Source: Streptomyces albus subsp. chlorinus
GTDB lineage: Bacteria > Actinomycetota > Actinomycetes > Streptomycetales > Streptomycetaceae
NCBI RefSeq assembly: GCF_013302895.1
Contig: NZ_VJOK01000001.1
Coordinates: 4,544,336-4,608,335 of the forward strand
Direction: 5' to 3'
Length of the DNA: 64,000 nt
The notes under the pieces are model-generated. The model had not been told where the DNA came from and ran no database searches. It saw only the letters and a program-made list of their open reading frames with translations. Position 1 is the stretch's first letter. The number at the start of each line of letters is the position of its first letter. Below, in pieces: positions 8,839 to 24,965 of the stretch. A program made the translations under genes and the position numbers.

Positions 8839-9228
8839 ATGGCGAAGCTCAGCCAGGACGAACTGCTTGCCCAGTTCGAGGAGATGACCCTCATCGAGCT
8901 GTCGGACTTCGTGAAGAAGTTCGAGGAGAAGTTCGACGTCGAGGCCGCTGCCCCGGCCGCCGCCGTCGTCCAGGCCCCGGGTGGTGGCGGCGCCGCCGCC
9001 GAGGCCGAGCCGGAGAAGGACGAGTTCGACGTCATCCTCACCGGCGCCGGCGACAAGAAGATCCAGGTCATCAAGGTCGTGCGCGAGCTGACCTCCCTGG
9101 GTCTGAAGGAGGCCAAGGAGCTGGTGGACAGCACCCCGAAGCCGGTCCTCGAGAAGGTCGCCAAGGACGCCGCCGACAAGGCCAAGGAGTCCCTCGAGGG
9201 CGCCGGCGCCTCCGTCGAGGTCAAGTGA
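8839..9228 (+). CDS. rplL: 50S ribosomal protein L7/L12
   Basis: A 129-residue L7/L12: N-terminal dimerisation domain ([20 protein letters not shown]), an Ala/Gly/Pro-rich hinge (about 42-60), and the C-terminal factor-binding domain with [19 protein letters not shown] and [14 protein letters not shown]. It is present in several copies on the stalk and stimulates factor GTPases. ATG 8839 follows GGAAGGA. Confidence 0.98.
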   Translation: MAKLSQDELLAQFEEMTLIELSDFVKKFEEKFDVEAAAPAAAVVQAPGGGGAAAEAEPEKDEFDVILTGAGDKKIQVIKVVRELTSLGLKEAKELVDSTPKPVLEKVAKDAADKAKESLEGAGASVEVK

Positions 9229-9304
9229 CCCTGACTTACCGGGCCACCGGCTCGCCGAGTCATCGCGTTACACCGTCCGCCACCCCGCTGGGGTAGGCGG
9301 GCAA

Positions 9305-9342
9305 CGGAAGGGCGATCACCCAGACGGGTGGTCGCCCTTCCG
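9305..9342 (+). terminator. Hairpin after rplL
   Basis: A 17-bp stem (9305-9321 with 9326-9342, one G-T pair, loop AGAC). It lies 76 nt after rplL and about 300 nt before the rpoB promoter, so it is either a terminator or the partial attenuator often found between rplL and rpoB. Confidence 0.8.
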
Positions 9343-9637
9343 CGTTGCTGGACGGTCGCCTCACCAGGGGGCGACGCCGGGTATGGTGATCTTCGTTGCT
9401 CCTGGGGGCCTTGACGAACGGCACACAGCGCGCAATTCTCGGGACGCGTCGTCACATCGATCCGGTATCCGAGGCATGGATCGAGGGCGAAGCGGGAAGT
9501 GTTGCGGCAGACAGGAAGCACCGCAGCCGAGCGGGTCCGTCCCGGCGAATCGAGGCCGCCGGGGACGGGGGCGGAACGAGAAGAACAATCGCAGGAGGTG
9601 GAGACCGGGGCGTGAGCCGGTTTCCCGTCATCCTTTC
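9343..9637. other. Gene-free stretch between the rplL hairpin and the rpoB promoter
   Basis: About 295 bp with no coding region I can support: possible reading frames here have no homology-like composition or ribosome binding site. No repeat or further strong hairpin was seen. It probably carries rpoB regulatory DNA. Confidence 0.5.
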
Positions 9638-9666
9638 TGGACATCAGTGGGTCTTGTGGCTACACT
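9638..9666 (+). promoter_or_regulatory. Promoter for rpoB-rpoC
   Basis: TGGACA (9638-9643), a 17-bp spacer and TACACT (9661-9666): a good principal-sigma-factor match. The predicted start near 9673 leaves a leader of about 85 nt that contains TTTGCGCTGCCTATTAGCTG and the GGAAGGA ribosome binding site. Confidence 0.7.
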
Positions 9667-9758
9667 GACCCTTTGCGCTGCCTATTAGCTGCCCCCTGCC
9701 CGTCACCAGGGGCGCCGGTATGCGTGTAGAGAGTCCGAGCCCTCGGAAGGACCCCCTC

Positions 9759-12700
9759 TTGGCCGCCTCGCGCACTGCCTCGACTGCCAATTCGAACAAC
9801 GGCGCCAGCACTGCCCCGCTGCGTATCTCTTTTGCGAAGATCAAGGAGCCCCTCGAGGTTCCGAACCTGCTCGCGCTCCAGACCGAGAGCTTCGACTGGC
9901 TGCTCGGCAACGACGCCTGGAAGGAACGCGTCGAGGCCGCGCTGGAGAGTGGACAGGACGTCCCCACCAAGTCCGGTCTGGAAGAGATCTTCGAGGAGAT
10001 CTCCCCGATCGAGGACTTCTCCGGGTCGATGTCGCTGACCTTCCGCGACCACCGCTTCGAGCCCCCCAAGAACTCGATCGACGAGTGCAAGGAGCGTGAC
10101 TTCACCTACGCCGCTCCCCTCTTCGTCACCGCCGAGTTCACCAACAACGAGACCGGCGAGATCAAGTCCCAGACGGTCTTCATGGGCGACTTCCCGCTCA
10201 TGACCGACAAGGGCACCTTCGTGATCAACGGCACCGAGCGTGTCGTCGTCACGCAGCTCGTGCGCTCGCCGGGTGTCTACTTCGACTCCTCCATCGACAA
10301 GACGTCCGACAAGGACATCTACTCCGCCAAGGTCATCCCCTCCCGCGGTGCCTGGCTGGAGATGGAGATCGACAAGCGCGACATGGTCGGTGTCCGTATC
10401 GACCGCAAGCGCAAGCAGTCGGTGACCGTGCTGCTCAAGGCGCTCGGGTGGACGAACGAGCAGATCCTCGAGGAGTTCGGCCAGTACGAGTCGATGCGCG
10501 CCACCCTGGAGAAGGACCACACCCAGGGTCAGGACGACGCGCTGCTGGACATCTACCGCAAGCTGCGTCCGGGCGAGCCCCCGACCCGCGAGGCCGCGCA
10601 GACGCTGCTGGAGAACCTCTACTTCAACCCGAAGCGCTACGACCTGGCCAAGGTCGGCCGGTACAAGATCAACAAGAAGCTCGGCGGCCACGAGCCGCTG
10701 GACTCCGGCGTGCTCACCACCGCCGACATCATCGCCACGATCAAGTACCTGGTGAAGCTGCACGCGGGCGAGACCGAGTCGACCTCCGCCGAGGGCGACA
10801 CGATCGTCATCGAGACCGACGACATCGACCACTTCGGCAACCGCCGTCTGCGCAACGTCGGCGAGCTGATCCAGAACCAGGTCCGTACCGGTCTGGCGCG
10901 TATGGAGCGGGTCGTCCGCGAGCGGATGACCACGCAGGACGTCGAGGCGATCACGCCGCAGACGCTGATCAACATCCGGCCGGTCGTCGCCTCCATCAAG
11001 GAGTTCTTCGGCACCAGCCAGCTCTCCCAGTTCATGGACCAGACGAACCCGATCTCGGGTCTCACCCACAAGCGCCGCCTCAACGCGCTGGGCCCGGGTG
11101 GTCTGAGCCGTGAGCGGGCCGGCTTCGAGGTCCGTGACGTGCACCCCTCGCACTACGGCCGGATGTGCCCGATCGAGACGCCGGAAGGCCCGAACATCGG
11201 TCTGATCGGCTCGCTCGCCTCCTACGGCCGCGTCAACCCCTTCGGCTTCGTCGAGACGCCGTACCGCAAGGTCGTCGACGGCACCGTCACCGACGAGGTG
11301 CACTACCTCACGGCGGACGAAGAGGACCGCTTCGTGATCGCCCAGGCGAACGCGCCGCTCACCGACGAGATGCGGTTCGCCGAGGACCGGGTGCTGGTCC
11401 GCCGCCGCGGCGGCGAGGTCGACCTGATCCCGGGCGACGACGTGGACTACATGGACGTCTCGCCGCGCCAGATGGTGTCGGTCGCGACCGCCATGATCCC
11501 CTTCCTGGAGCACGACGACGCCAACCGCGCCCTGATGGGGTCGAACATGATGCGGCAGGCCGTGCCGCTCATCAAGGCCGAGGCGCCGCTGGTCGGCACC
11601 GGCATGGAGTACCGCTGCGCGGTCGACGCCGGCGACGTCATCAAGGCCGAGAAGGACGGTGTCGTCCAGGAGGTCTCCGCCGACTACATCACGGTGGCCA
11701 ACGACGACGGCACGTACACCACCTACCGTGTCGCCAAGTTCACCCGCTCCAACCAGGGCACCTCCTTCAACCAGAAGGTGCTCGTGGACGAGGGCGCCCG
11801 CGTCATCGAGGGCCAGGTGCTGGCCGACGGCCCGTCCACCGACGAGGGTGAGATGGCGCTCGGCAAGAACCTGCTCGTGGCCTTCATGCCGTGGGAGGGC
11901 TACAACTACGAGGACGCGATCATCCTCTCCCAGCGTCTGGTGCAGGACGATGTCCTCTCCTCGATCCACATCGAGGAGCACGAGGTCGACGCCCGCGACA
12001 CCAAGCTGGGCCCGGAGGAGATCACCCGGGACATCCCGAACGTCTCCGAGGAGGTCCTGGCCGACCTCGACGAGCGCGGCATCATCCGCATCGGCGCCGA
12101 GGTCGAGGCGGGCGACATCCTGGTCGGCAAGGTCACCCCGAAGGGCGAGACCGAGCTGACCCCCGAGGAGCGGCTGCTGCGCGCGATCTTCGGTGAGAAG
12201 GCGCGCGAGGTCCGTGACACCTCGCTGAAGGTGCCGCACGGCGAGACCGGCAAGGTCATCGGCGTCCGCGTCTTCGACCGCGAGGAGGGCGACGAGCTGC
12301 CCCCGGGCGTCAACCAGCTGGTGCGCGTCTACGTGGCGCAGAAGCGCAAGATCACCGACGGTGACAAGCTCGCCGGCCGCCACGGCAACAAGGGCGTCAT
12401 CTCCAAGATCCTGCCGGTCGAGGACATGCCGTTCCTGGAGGACGGCACCCCGGTCGACATCATCCTCAACCCGCTGGGTGTCCCCTCCCGGATGAACCCC
12501 GGCCAGGTCCTGGAGATCCACCTGGGCTGGCTGGCCTCCCAGGGCTGGAAGGTCGAGGGCTCCGAGGAGTGGATGCAGCGCCTCAAGGCGATCGGCGCCG
12601 ACGAGGTCGCCCCGCGGACCAATGTGGCGACGCCGGTCTTCGACGGTGCCCGCGAGGACGAGATCGCGGGTCTGTTCGAGGCCACGCTGCCGAACCGGGA

Positions 12701-13241
12701 CGGCGACCGCATGGTGCAGCCCTCCGGCAAGGCCCGGCTGTTCGACGGCCGCTCCGGCGAGCCGTTCCCGGACCCGATCTCGGTCGGGTACATGTACATC
12801 CTCAAGCTGCACCACCTGGTCGACGACAAGCTGCACGCCCGCTCGACCGGCCCGTACAGCATGATCACCCAGCAGCCGCTGGGTGGTAAGGCCCAGTTCG
12901 GTGGCCAGCGCTTCGGTGAGATGGAGGTGTGGGCCCTGGAGGCGTACGGCGCCGCGTACGCGCTGCAGGAGCTGCTCACCATCAAGTCCGACGACGTCAC
13001 CGGACGCGTGAAGGTCTACGAGGCCATCGTCAAGGGCGAGAACATCCCCGAGCCGGGGATCCCCGAGTCCTTCAAGGTGCTCATCAAGGAGATGCAGTCG
13101 CTCTGCCTCAACGTGGAGGTGCTGTCCTCGGACGGCATGTCCATCGAGATGCGCGACACCGACGAGGACGTCTTCCGCGCCGCGGAGGAGCTCGGAATCG
13201 ACCTGTCCCGGCGCGAGCCGAGCAGCGTCGAAGAGGTCTGA
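9759..13241 (+). CDS. rpoB: DNA-directed RNA polymerase subunit beta
   Basis: RNA polymerase beta, 1160 residues from the TTG at 9759, which has GGAAGGA 8 nt upstream; the ATG at 9720 lacks a site. This start also gives rifampicin-pocket numbers that match those used for S. coelicolor (Ser433, His437, Arg440). Conserved blocks include [48 protein letters not shown] and [20 protein letters not shown]. In the rifampicin region residue 442 is Asn (AAC, 11082-11084) where E. coli has Ser531; residues 429 and 432 are Thr and Ile against E. coli Asn518 and Leu521. It pairs with rpoC 92 bp downstream. Confidence 0.98.
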   Translation: MAASRTASTANSNNGASTAPLRISFAKIKEPLEVPNLLALQTESFDWLLGNDAWKERVEAALESGQDVPTKSGLEEIFEEISPIEDFSGSMSLTFRDHRFEPPKNSIDECKERDFTYAAPLFVTAEFTNNETGEIKSQTVFMGDFPLMTDKGTFVINGTERVVVTQLVRSPGVYFDSSIDKTSDKDIYSAKVIPSRGAWLEMEIDKRDMVGVRIDRKRKQSVTVLLKALGWTNEQILEEFGQYESMRATLEKDHTQGQDDALLDIYRKLRPGEPPTREAAQTLLENLYFNPKRYDLAKVGRYKINKKLGGHEPLDSGVLTTADIIATIKYLVKLHAGETESTSAEGDTIVIETDDIDHFGNRRLRNVGELIQNQVRTGLARMERVVRERMTTQDVEAITPQTLINIRPVVASIKEFFGTSQLSQFMDQTNPISGLTHKRRLNALGPGGLSRERAGFEVRDVHPSHYGRMCPIETPEGPNIGLIGSLASYGRVNPFGFVETPYRKVVDGTVTDEVHYLTADEEDRFVIAQANAPLTDEMRFAEDRVLVRRRGGEVDLIPGDDVDYMDVSPRQMVSVATAMIPFLEHDDANRALMGSNMMRQAVPLIKAEAPLVGTGMEYRCAVDAGDVIKAEKDGVVQEVSADYITVANDDGTYTTYRVAKFTRSNQGTSFNQKVLVDEGARVIEGQVLADGPSTDEGEMALGKNLLVAFMPWEGYNYEDAIILSQRLVQDDVLSSIHIEEHEVDARDTKLGPEEITRDIPNVSEEVLADLDERGIIRIGAEVEAGDILVGKVTPKGETELTPEERLLRAIFGEKAREVRDTSLKVPHGETGKVIGVRVFDREEGDELPPGVNQLVRVYVAQKRKITDGDKLAGRHGNKGVISKILPVEDMPFLEDGTPVDIILNPLGVPSRMNPGQVLEIHLGWLASQGWKVEGSEEWMQRLKAIGADEVAPRTNVATPVFDGAREDEIAGLFEATLPNRDGDRMVQPSGKARLFDGRSGEPFPDPISVGYMYILKLHHLVDDKLHARSTGPYSMITQQPLGGKAQFGGQRFGEMEVWALEAYGAAYALQELLTIKSDDVTGRVKVYEAIVKGENIPEPGIPESFKVLIKEMQSLCLNVEVLSSDGMSIEMRDTDEDVFRAAEELGIDLSRREPSSVEEV

Positions 13242-13333
13242 CGGAGTCGGCCGGGGCGCTGACCCCGCGTCCCGGCCCTCCCCGCGACCCCGTTCAGACC
13301 ATTGACATACGACCCTGAGAGGGATTGACGAGA

Positions 13334-17233
<3,900 letters not shown>

Positions 17234-17259
17234 GGGCCTGGCGCCTGACGGCGGACGTG

Positions 17260-17294
17260 CACGGGGCGGTCACCGCGACGGTGGCCGCCCCGTG
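17260..17294 (+). terminator. Hairpin terminator after rpoC
   Basis: A 15-bp stem (17260-17274 with 17280-17294, one G-T pair) with a 5-nt loop, 27 nt after the rpoC stop. Confidence 0.85.
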
Positions 17295-17382
17295 GCGTGT
17301 TCCGGGGCGGGTGAACCGGGCCCGGCGCGGCCCGCGTCATGGATGATGGAGGAACGGCAAGCGAGCTGGGAGGTGGGGGACA

Positions 17383-17916
17383 GTGGCGTTCGGACCGTGG
17401 AATCCCGAGGGGGTACCGAGCCGGGGTGAACAGCAGGTGGGCGCGATGCGGGCCTCGCACGCGGACCGGGAGCGGGCGATCGACGTCCTCAAGGCCGGCT
17501 TCAGCGAGGGCCGGCTCGGCCAGGCCGAGTACGAGCAGCGGCTGACGCGGGCCACGCACGCGCAGACCTACGCCGAGCTGAACGTACTCCTCGCGGACCT
17601 GCCGCAGGGCCCCGTCCCGATGCCGCCGGCGCAGCAGGCGCCGCCGGCCTACCAGCCGGTGCCGCGCACGTTTCTGCCGACGCCGCCCCCGAAGACGAAC
17701 GGGACGGCTGTCGGCGCGCTGATCTGCGGAATCCTGACGCCGATGTACGGGATCACGGCGATCCCCGCGGTGATCCTCGGGCATGTGGCGAAGTCGCAGA
17801 TCCGCCGGAGCGGGGAGGACGGCGCGGGCTTCGCGACGGCGGGGCTGGTGCTGGGCTGGCTGGCCATCGGGGCCGTTCTGGCGTTCATCCTCGCGGTGGT
17901 CGTGGCGTCGTCCTGA
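17383..17916 (+). CDS. DUF1707/DUF4190 membrane protein
   Basis: A 177-residue protein with two recognisable parts. Residues about 22-70 (MRASHADRERAIDVLKAGF, EGRLGQAEYEQRLTRATHA) are a DUF1707 (SHOCT-like) domain. A Pro/Ala-rich linker precedes a DUF4190 membrane domain with two hydrophobic segments (about 107-130 and 150-175) around GHVAKSQIRRSGEDG. The GTG at 17383 follows GGAGGTGGGGG; MRASHADRER at 17446 is an alternative start. Role unknown. It sits alone between the rpoC terminator and the rpsL promoter, as in other streptomycetes. Confidence 0.85.
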   Translation: MAFGPWNPEGVPSRGEQQVGAMRASHADRERAIDVLKAGFSEGRLGQAEYEQRLTRATHAQTYAELNVLLADLPQGPVPMPPAQQAPPAYQPVPRTFLPTPPPKTNGTAVGALICGILTPMYGITAIPAVILGHVAKSQIRRSGEDGAGFATAGLVLGWLAIGAVLAFILAVVVASS

Positions 17917-18095
17917 CCGAGTGGCCGAGCGGCTTCCGTACGCGCTACGGGCGGTCGTGAGCGCTCGGCGGAAGGGTCCGGAGGGGGCCGGGGCCGGGGT
18001 GCCGCGCGGGCCTGCTGGAGAGCTGTACTCCGGTTGCCGTACGGCGCTCTTCTTCTCCCAGGTCGGGGACGCTATGGTGGCGGGTCTTCAGCGTT
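17917..18095. other. Gene-free stretch upstream of the rpsL promoter
   Basis: The 439 bp between the DUF4190 gene and rpsL hold no supported coding region. The first 180 bp show nothing firm. The rest is the rpsL promoter and a leader of about 225 nt. Confidence 0.5.
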
Positions 18096-18124
18096 TTGAC
18101 CGCAGCCGGTGAGGTCGGTACCCT
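18096..18124 (+). promoter_or_regulatory. Promoter for rpsL-rpsG-fusA
   Basis: TTGACC (18096-18101), a 17-bp spacer and TACCCT (18119-18124), a near-consensus principal sigma promoter. The sequence GAGGTCGGTACCCTCG around the -10 closely resembles the rplM promoter at 56944-56973. Confidence 0.75.
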
Positions 18125-18355
18125 CGTTCTCTGTGCCTGGGGTGTCCCCTGCGCTGTTGTCCCCCGCGAGAGCGGTCACGGTCCGCGCAGCCGGTGACAC
18201 CGGGATCTGCGAGCTTCTCGGCATGGAGAAGTTTTCCGCCCGCAGCAGGGATCTCCCTCAGCGGGGGCCCGCAGTCTTCGACACACCCGACCTCGTGGGT
18301 CGGGCGTGGCCCGGGTTAGCTTTACCGAGACTGGCACACAGAAACCGGAGAAACG

Positions 18356-18727
18356 GTGCCTACGATCCAGCAGCTGGTCCGCAAGGGCCGGCAGGACAAG
18401 GTCGAGAAGAACAAGACGCCCGCACTCGAGGGTTCCCCCCAGCGCCGCGGCGTCTGCACGCGCGTGTTCACGACCACCCCGAAGAAGCCGAACTCGGCCC
18501 TGCGCAAGGTCGCCCGTGTGCGCCTGACCAGCGGGATCGAGGTGACCGCCTACATTCCGGGTGAGGGTCACAACCTGCAGGAGCACTCCATCGTGCTCGT
18601 GCGCGGTGGCCGTGTGAAGGACCTGCCGGGTGTTCGCTACAAGATCATCCGGGGCTCCCTCGACACGCAGGGCGTCAAGAACCGCAAGCAGGCTCGCAGC
18701 CGCTACGGCGCCAAGAAGGAGAAGTAA
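18356..18727 (+). CDS. rpsL: 30S ribosomal protein S12
   Basis: A 123-residue S12, the decoding-centre protein. The streptomycin-relevant segments are wild type: [19 protein letters not shown] and [20 protein letters not shown], with lysines at both classical resistance positions. The GTG at 18356 follows ACCGGAGAAAC. It is first in the rpsL-rpsG-fusA operon, with a leader of about 225 nt. Confidence 0.98.
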   Translation: MPTIQQLVRKGRQDKVEKNKTPALEGSPQRRGVCTRVFTTTPKKPNSALRKVARVRLTSGIEVTAYIPGEGHNLQEHSIVLVRGGRVKDLPGVRYKIIRGSLDTQGVKNRKQARSRYGAKKEK

Positions 18728-18730
18728 GCA

Positions 18731-19201
18731 ATGCCTCGTAAGGGCCCTGCCCCGAAGCGCCCGGTCATCATCGACCCGGTCTACGGTTCTCCTCTGGTGA
18801 CCTCCCTCATCAACAAGGTGCTGCTGAACGGCAAGCGCTCCACCGCCGAGCGCATCGTCTACGGCGCCATGGAGGGGCTGCGCGAGAAGACCGGCAACGA
18901 CCCGGTCATCACGCTCAAGCGCGCGCTGGAGAACGTCAAGCCGACCCTCGAGGTCCGCTCCCGCCGTGTCGGTGGCGCCACCTACCAGGTTCCGGTCGAG
19001 GTCCGCCCCGGCCGTTCCTCCACGCTCGCGCTGCGCTGGATCGTGGGCTACGCCCGCGCCCGCCGCGAGAAGACCATGACCGAGCGCCTGATGAACGAGC
19101 TGCTCGACGCCTCCAACGGGCTCGGCGCCGCCGTCAAGAAGCGCGAGGACACCCACAAGATGGCCGAGTCCAACAAGGCCTTCGCGCACTACCGCTGGTA
19201 G
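18731..19201 (+). CDS. rpsG: 30S ribosomal protein S7
   Basis: A 156-residue S7 that nucleates 30S head assembly and contacts E-site tRNA. Conserved parts are [47 protein letters not shown] and RWIVGYAR. It starts 3 nt after rpsL, with the ribosome binding site GAAGGAGAAG lying in the end of rpsL, so translation of the two is probably coupled. Confidence 0.98.
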   Translation: MPRKGPAPKRPVIIDPVYGSPLVTSLINKVLLNGKRSTAERIVYGAMEGLREKTGNDPVITLKRALENVKPTLEVRSRRVGGATYQVPVEVRPGRSSTLALRWIVGYARARREKTMTERLMNELLDASNGLGAAVKKREDTHKMAESNKAFAHYRW

Positions 19202-19240
19202 TCGCTTTCCCCATCGAGACCGAGAGAAGACTGAAGCCTT

Positions 19241-21367
<2,127 letters not shown>

Positions 21368-21473
21368 GGCTGAGACCAGGCACTCGTCCGGGGGCGAGCG
21401 GGGTACCCGCGCTCACCCCTTAGGCTGGAGCGAAGGCATTCGGGGCACTCCGGTATCAATCGCCCGGTTGGCA

Positions 21474-21501
21474 GCATGGTCCGGTTCACGCCGGACCATG
21501 C
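21474..21501. repeat. Inverted repeat in the fusA-tuf gap
   Basis: Arms of 11 bp (GCATGGTCCGG/CCGGACCATGC) with a 6-nt loop lie 160 bp before tuf. A second, smaller hairpin (ACCCTCC/GGAGGGT, 21614-21636 region) sits close to the ribosome binding site. The 294-bp gap is therefore a structured leader or operator region; a clear -35/-10 pair was not found, although tuf is known to have its own promoter in streptomycetes. Confidence 0.5.
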
Positions 21502-21661
21502 GGTCACCGGTGCGGCTGTGCCGGGGGTGTCCCGTCCGCCGGCCCACCCAAGCGAACAGGTCAAGGGCATCCCCCTCGGGGTCCTGACCGGTTCGGCAGA
21601 CCACCTGAGACCCTCCGCAAAATGTGGAGGGTGTACAGCACCAGTCCACAGGAGGACCCCA

Positions 21662-22855
21662 GTGGCGAAGGCGAAGTTCGAGCGGACTAAGCCGCACGTC
21701 AACATCGGCACCATCGGTCACATCGACCACGGCAAGACCACTCTTACCGCGGCGATCACCAAGGTGCTGCACGACAAGTTCCCGGACCTGAACGAGGCGT
21801 CGGCGTTCGAGAACATCGACAAGGCGCCCGAGGAGCGTCAGCGCGGTATCACCATCTCCATCGCGCACGTCGAATACCAGACGGAGAACCGTCACTACGC
21901 CCACGTCGACTGCCCGGGTCACGCGGACTACATCAAGAACATGATCACCGGTGCCGCCCAGATGGACGGCGCCATCCTCGTGGTCGCCGCCACCGACGGC
22001 CCGATGCCGCAGACCAAGGAGCACGTGCTCCTGGCCCGCCAGGTCGGCGTTCCGTACATCGTCGTCGCCCTGAACAAGGCCGACATGGTGGACGACGAGG
22101 AGATCATGGAGCTCGTCGAGCTCGAGGTCCGTGAGCTGCTCTCCGAGTACGAGTTCCCGGGCGACGAGGTTCCGGTCGTCAAGGTCTCCGCGCTCAAGGC
22201 CCTCGAGGGCGACGAGAAGTGGGCGGAGTCCGTTGTCGAGCTGATGAACGCCGTGGACGAGGCGATCCCGGCTCCGGAGCGCGACACCGACAAGCCGTTC
22301 CTCATGCCGATCGAGGACGTTTTCACCATCACCGGTCGCGGTACGGTCGTCACCGGCCGTATCGAGCGCGGTGTGCTGAAGGTCAACGAGAACGTCGACA
22401 TCATCGGCATCAAGGAAGAGAAGACCTCGACCACCGTCACCGGTATCGAGATGTTCCGCAAGCTCCTTGACGAGGGCCAGGCCGGTGAGAACGTCGGTCT
22501 GCTGCTCCGCGGCATCAAGCGCGAGGACGTCGAGCGCGGCCAGGTCATCATCAAGCCGGGCTCGGTCACCCCGCACACCGAGTTCGAGGCCCAGGCCTAC
22601 ATCCTGTCGAAGGACGAGGGTGGTCGCCACACCCCGTTCTTCAACAACTACCGCCCGCAGTTCTACTTCCGTACGACGGACGTCACCGGCGTCGTCTCGC
22701 TGCCCGAGGGCACCGAGATGGTCATGCCCGGCGACAACACCGAGATGACTGTTCAGCTCATCCAGCCCGTCGCCATGGAGGAGGGCCTCAAGTTCGCCAT
22801 CCGTGAGGGTGGCCGGACCGTGGGCGCCGGCCAGGTCACCAAGATCATCAAGTGA
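21662..22855 (+). CDS. tuf: Elongation factor Tu
   Basis: A 397-residue EF-Tu that delivers aminoacyl-tRNA. Motifs: GHIDHGKT (19-26), [44 protein letters not shown], then domains II and III ending [19 protein letters not shown]. Residues at the usual kirromycin and thiopeptide sites look ordinary. The GTG at 21662 follows a strong AGGAGG; in-frame ATG 21476 has no site and lies inside an inverted repeat. Confidence 0.98.
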   Translation: MAKAKFERTKPHVNIGTIGHIDHGKTTLTAAITKVLHDKFPDLNEASAFENIDKAPEERQRGITISIAHVEYQTENRHYAHVDCPGHADYIKNMITGAAQMDGAILVVAATDGPMPQTKEHVLLARQVGVPYIVVALNKADMVDDEEIMELVELEVRELLSEYEFPGDEVPVVKVSALKALEGDEKWAESVVELMNAVDEAIPAPERDTDKPFLMPIEDVFTITGRGTVVTGRIERGVLKVNENVDIIGIKEEKTSTTVTGIEMFRKLLDEGQAGENVGLLLRGIKREDVERGQVIIKPGSVTPHTEFEAQAYILSKDEGGRHTPFFNNYRPQFYFRTTDVTGVVSLPEGTEMVMPGDNTEMTVQLIQPVAMEEGLKFAIREGGRTVGAGQVTKIIK

Positions 22856-22893
22856 CCTCGCCAGCCTGAGTCCCTTCGCGGGGCGCCGGCTTC

Positions 22894-22932
22894 GAGAGGG
22901 CCCGTACGGCATCACGCCGTACGGGCCCTCTC
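22894..22932 (+). terminator. Hairpin terminator after tuf
   Basis: A perfect 17-bp stem (22894-22910 with 22916-22932, loop ATCAC) followed by TCTCTGTGTC, 38 nt after the tuf stop. It marks the end of the core block before the accessory zone. Confidence 0.9.
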
Positions 22933-23026
22933 TCTGTGTCACCCCTCGGCCCTACCATGGCTGTGCCGGCGCGCACCCGCCGCTCGCGGGGCGCGACCCT
23001 TCTCATCCGTACGGAGTGACGCTGCG

Positions 23027-23452
23027 ATGCGCTTGCGCACCATGTTCAAGTCCAAGATCCACCGCGCCACGGTCACCCAGGCCGACCTGCACTACGTGGG
23101 ATCGGTGACCATCGACGCCGCGCTGATGGAGGCGGCGGACCTGCTGCCGGGGGAGTTGGTGCACCTCGTGGATGTGACCAACGGGGCCCGGCTGGAGACC
23201 TATGTCATCGAGGGGGAGCGGGGGAGCGGGGTCCTCGGCATCAACGGGGCGGCGGCCCATCTCGTCCACCCCGGGGACCTGGTGATCGTGATCAGCTACG
23301 CCCAGGTGGACGAGCGGGAGGCGCGCTCGATGGTGCCGCGCGTGGTGCACGTGGACGCCGGCAACCGGATCGTGGCGCTGGGCGCCGACGCGGGCGAGCC
23401 GGTGCCGGGCTCGTCCGAGGAGCGGGCCCCGCACGCGGTGGCCCGTAGCTGA
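23027..23452 (+). CDS. panD: Aspartate 1-decarboxylase proenzyme
   Basis: A 141-residue PanD that converts L-aspartate to beta-alanine for pantothenate and CoA. The self-cleavage site is HYVGS: cleavage before Ser26 makes the pyruvoyl group. Also present are [17 protein letters not shown] and [18 protein letters not shown]. The ATG at 23027 has GGAG 10 nt upstream; a TTG at 23033 would also fit family length. It is the first gene after tuf and leads a probable two-gene unit with the hypothetical at 23463. Confidence 0.93.
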   Translation: MRLRTMFKSKIHRATVTQADLHYVGSVTIDAALMEAADLLPGELVHLVDVTNGARLETYVIEGERGSGVLGINGAAAHLVHPGDLVIVISYAQVDEREARSMVPRVVHVDAGNRIVALGADAGEPVPGSSEERAPHAVARS

Positions 23453-23462
23453 GCGGCGTCCC

Positions 23463-24092
23463 ATGGGTGTGGACCTCAGCCTGCTGGCCGCCGACTGGGC
23501 CTGGCTGGGCCGCTTCCCGCCGGGCGAGCGGGTGGCACGGCTGCGCGCGGCCTGGTACGCGGACGAGACGGGGCTGTGGGGCCTGGAGACCCCGGACCCG
23601 CCCGAGGGCGCGTGGACCTGGCCGCGGGGCCCGCACGAGGGACGGTTCGCCGTCTACGAGTTCCGGGGGACCCTCGGCTCGTACAAGCCGCACTTCTGGG
23701 CCTGCGAGCGCTGGGAGTCCTGCCGGGCGCACGCGGAGCCGGCCCTCCGCGCCGAGGTGGACGCGCTGCTGGGCAGGGTCGTGTGGCAGGGGACGACGGG
23801 GGAGCGGGAGCACGTCGACGCCGGCTTCCTCGCTCCCGGGGCCGGGGAAGCCCCCTCCAGGGTGCTGCTCGCCCTGACCCCGGACACCGTCCACGACCTG
23901 GCGGAACGGTGGCAGCGGCTGCGCCCTTGCCTCGGCGGACTCCGCGAGACGTACACGGCCCATGTCGAGGCCGTCCCGGACGGGGCATGGATCGTGGATT
24001 TCGCGGAGTTCGCCACCCTGGTGGAGGACTGGGGGCGGGTCCTGGAGGAGGCCGCCGGGTGGGGGTGGTGTGTGGTGGGGCTGGGTGAGTGA
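23463..24092 (+). CDS. Hypothetical protein downstream of panD
   Basis: A 209-residue, Trp-rich, acidic soluble protein I do not recognise. It begins 10 nt after the panD stop, so co-transcription is likely. Visible features are LLAADWAWLGRFPPGERVARL, a WTWPRGPHEGRFAVYEF segment and repeated Trp/Glu-rich stretches near both ends; no catalytic motif, signal peptide or membrane segment was seen. Codon use matches neighbours, so it is probably real. Confidence 0.7.
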   Translation: MGVDLSLLAADWAWLGRFPPGERVARLRAAWYADETGLWGLETPDPPEGAWTWPRGPHEGRFAVYEFRGTLGSYKPHFWACERWESCRAHAEPALRAEVDALLGRVVWQGTTGEREHVDAGFLAPGAGEAPSRVLLALTPDTVHDLAERWQRLRPCLGGLRETYTAHVEAVPDGAWIVDFAEFATLVEDWGRVLEEAAGWGWCVVGLGE

Positions 24093-24173
24093 GGACCGGG
24101 GCGGGGGTGAGGGTGGCGCCTGGGTGCCGGTTGTTGACTCGAAGCGCGGTTCATGCCGGAGCCTGGCCGCTCC

Positions 24174-24220
24174 CGGACCTCGAAGACCCCGGACCTCGAA
24201 GACCCCGGACCTCCAAGAAG
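24174..24220. repeat. Three 16-bp tandem repeats
   Basis: CGGACCTCGAAGACCC occurs twice exactly (24174, 24190) and a third time partly (24206). It lies in the gap between the hypothetical gene and the convergent RsbW-like ATPase gene; probably slippage. Confidence 0.8.
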
Positions 24221-24280
24221 CCACCCATGCCCTGACGGGACGATCGGCCTCGGCGGCCCGTCGGGCGTCCGCACCCAGCG

Positions 24281-24775
24281 CTACCGCGATGTGCGCCGCA
24301 ACCCGGCGGTGGACTCCGCGCGTGGCGCCAGCGCGATGTCGGCCCACACCGTCTTGCAGGGAAACGGCCCCTGCCGGACGCCCCACCGTTCGGACAGCGC
24401 CTCGACGAGGACGAGCCCGCGGCCCGTCTCCGACTCGTCGTCCACGGGCGGCTGTCGCGGTCCGGTGTCCGTGTCCGGTGCCCTCTCGCCGAGGGCGTCC
24501 GTCACCTCGATCCGCAGTACGCCGGGTGCGGGCAGGACCAGCCGCAGCCGGAAGCTGCGGCCCGGTACATGTCCGTGCAGCGCCGCGTTGGAGGCCAGTT
24601 CGGCCACGACGTGTGCGGCGGTCTGTGTCGGCAGCCCGCGCGAGGCCAGCTCGGCAACGGTCATCAGCCGCGCGAGACGCGCTCCGCGCCGGGTGGACGA
24701 CAGCAGTACCGCCAGCAGCGGTGTGCTGCTGGACGGGCAGATGTCTGGTCGGGTTTCGGTGATCTTCTGGCTCAC
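24281..24775 (-). CDS. RsbW-like ATP-binding protein (HATPase_c_2), cassette A
   Basis: A 164-residue GHKL-type ATPase of the anti-sigma/regulatory kinase family. After LLSSTRRGARLARL come the N-box HVVAELASNAALHG, IEVTDALGERAP, the ATP-lid glycines ETGRGLVLVEAL, and KTVWADIAL. The GTG at 24775 is chosen because the conserved N-terminal segment starts just after it, though the ribosome binding site is weak. It is divergent from an XRE-DUF5753 gene by exactly 190 bp. In streptomycetes these ATPases accompany whiJ/abaA-type regulators; whether this one controls a sigma factor is unknown. Confidence 0.85.
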   Translation of the reverse strand: MSQKITETRPDICPSSSTPLLAVLLSSTRRGARLARLMTVAELASRGLPTQTAAHVVAELASNAALHGHVPGRSFRLRLVLPAPGVLRIEVTDALGERAPDTDTGPRQPPVDDESETGRGLVLVEALSERWGVRQGPFPCKTVWADIALAPRAESTAGLRRTSR

Positions 24776-24923
24776 GTCACCCAGCGTGGTCGCCCATGTG
24801 CGCACTGGGTAGGCGTCGGACTCCAACGATCCGCAACCGTCCGGGGTGCGGGGGCAAAGAGTACGGGCAGTACGGCGTAACCGGAGTGCTTTTGCGGATT
24901 CTGTGACATGCGGCTTGTACGTG

Positions 24924-24945
24924 TCCGTACGGTGCTGCGTACGGA
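24924..24945. promoter_or_regulatory. Operator-like palindrome upstream of XRE gene A
   Basis: Arms TCCGTACG/CGTACGGA with a 6-bp centre, 20 bp before the XRE-DUF5753 start in the divergent intergenic region. A likely autoregulatory site by position. Confidence 0.45.
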
Positions 24946-24965
24946 ATGCGACAAAGGCGGTACGC

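Noticed and set aside
9660..12836. Long minus-strand open frame opposite rpoB
   Set aside because: It mirrors the third-position GC bias of rpoB; its translation is low-complexity Asp/Leu/Val/Gly-rich text with no family features.
18430..18640. Streptomycin-resistance change in S12
   Set aside because: Lysines at both classical positions and the surrounding residues are wild type.
24174..24220. Possible CRISPR array at the 16-bp repeats
   Set aside because: Units are directly adjacent with no spacers, and there are no cas genes.
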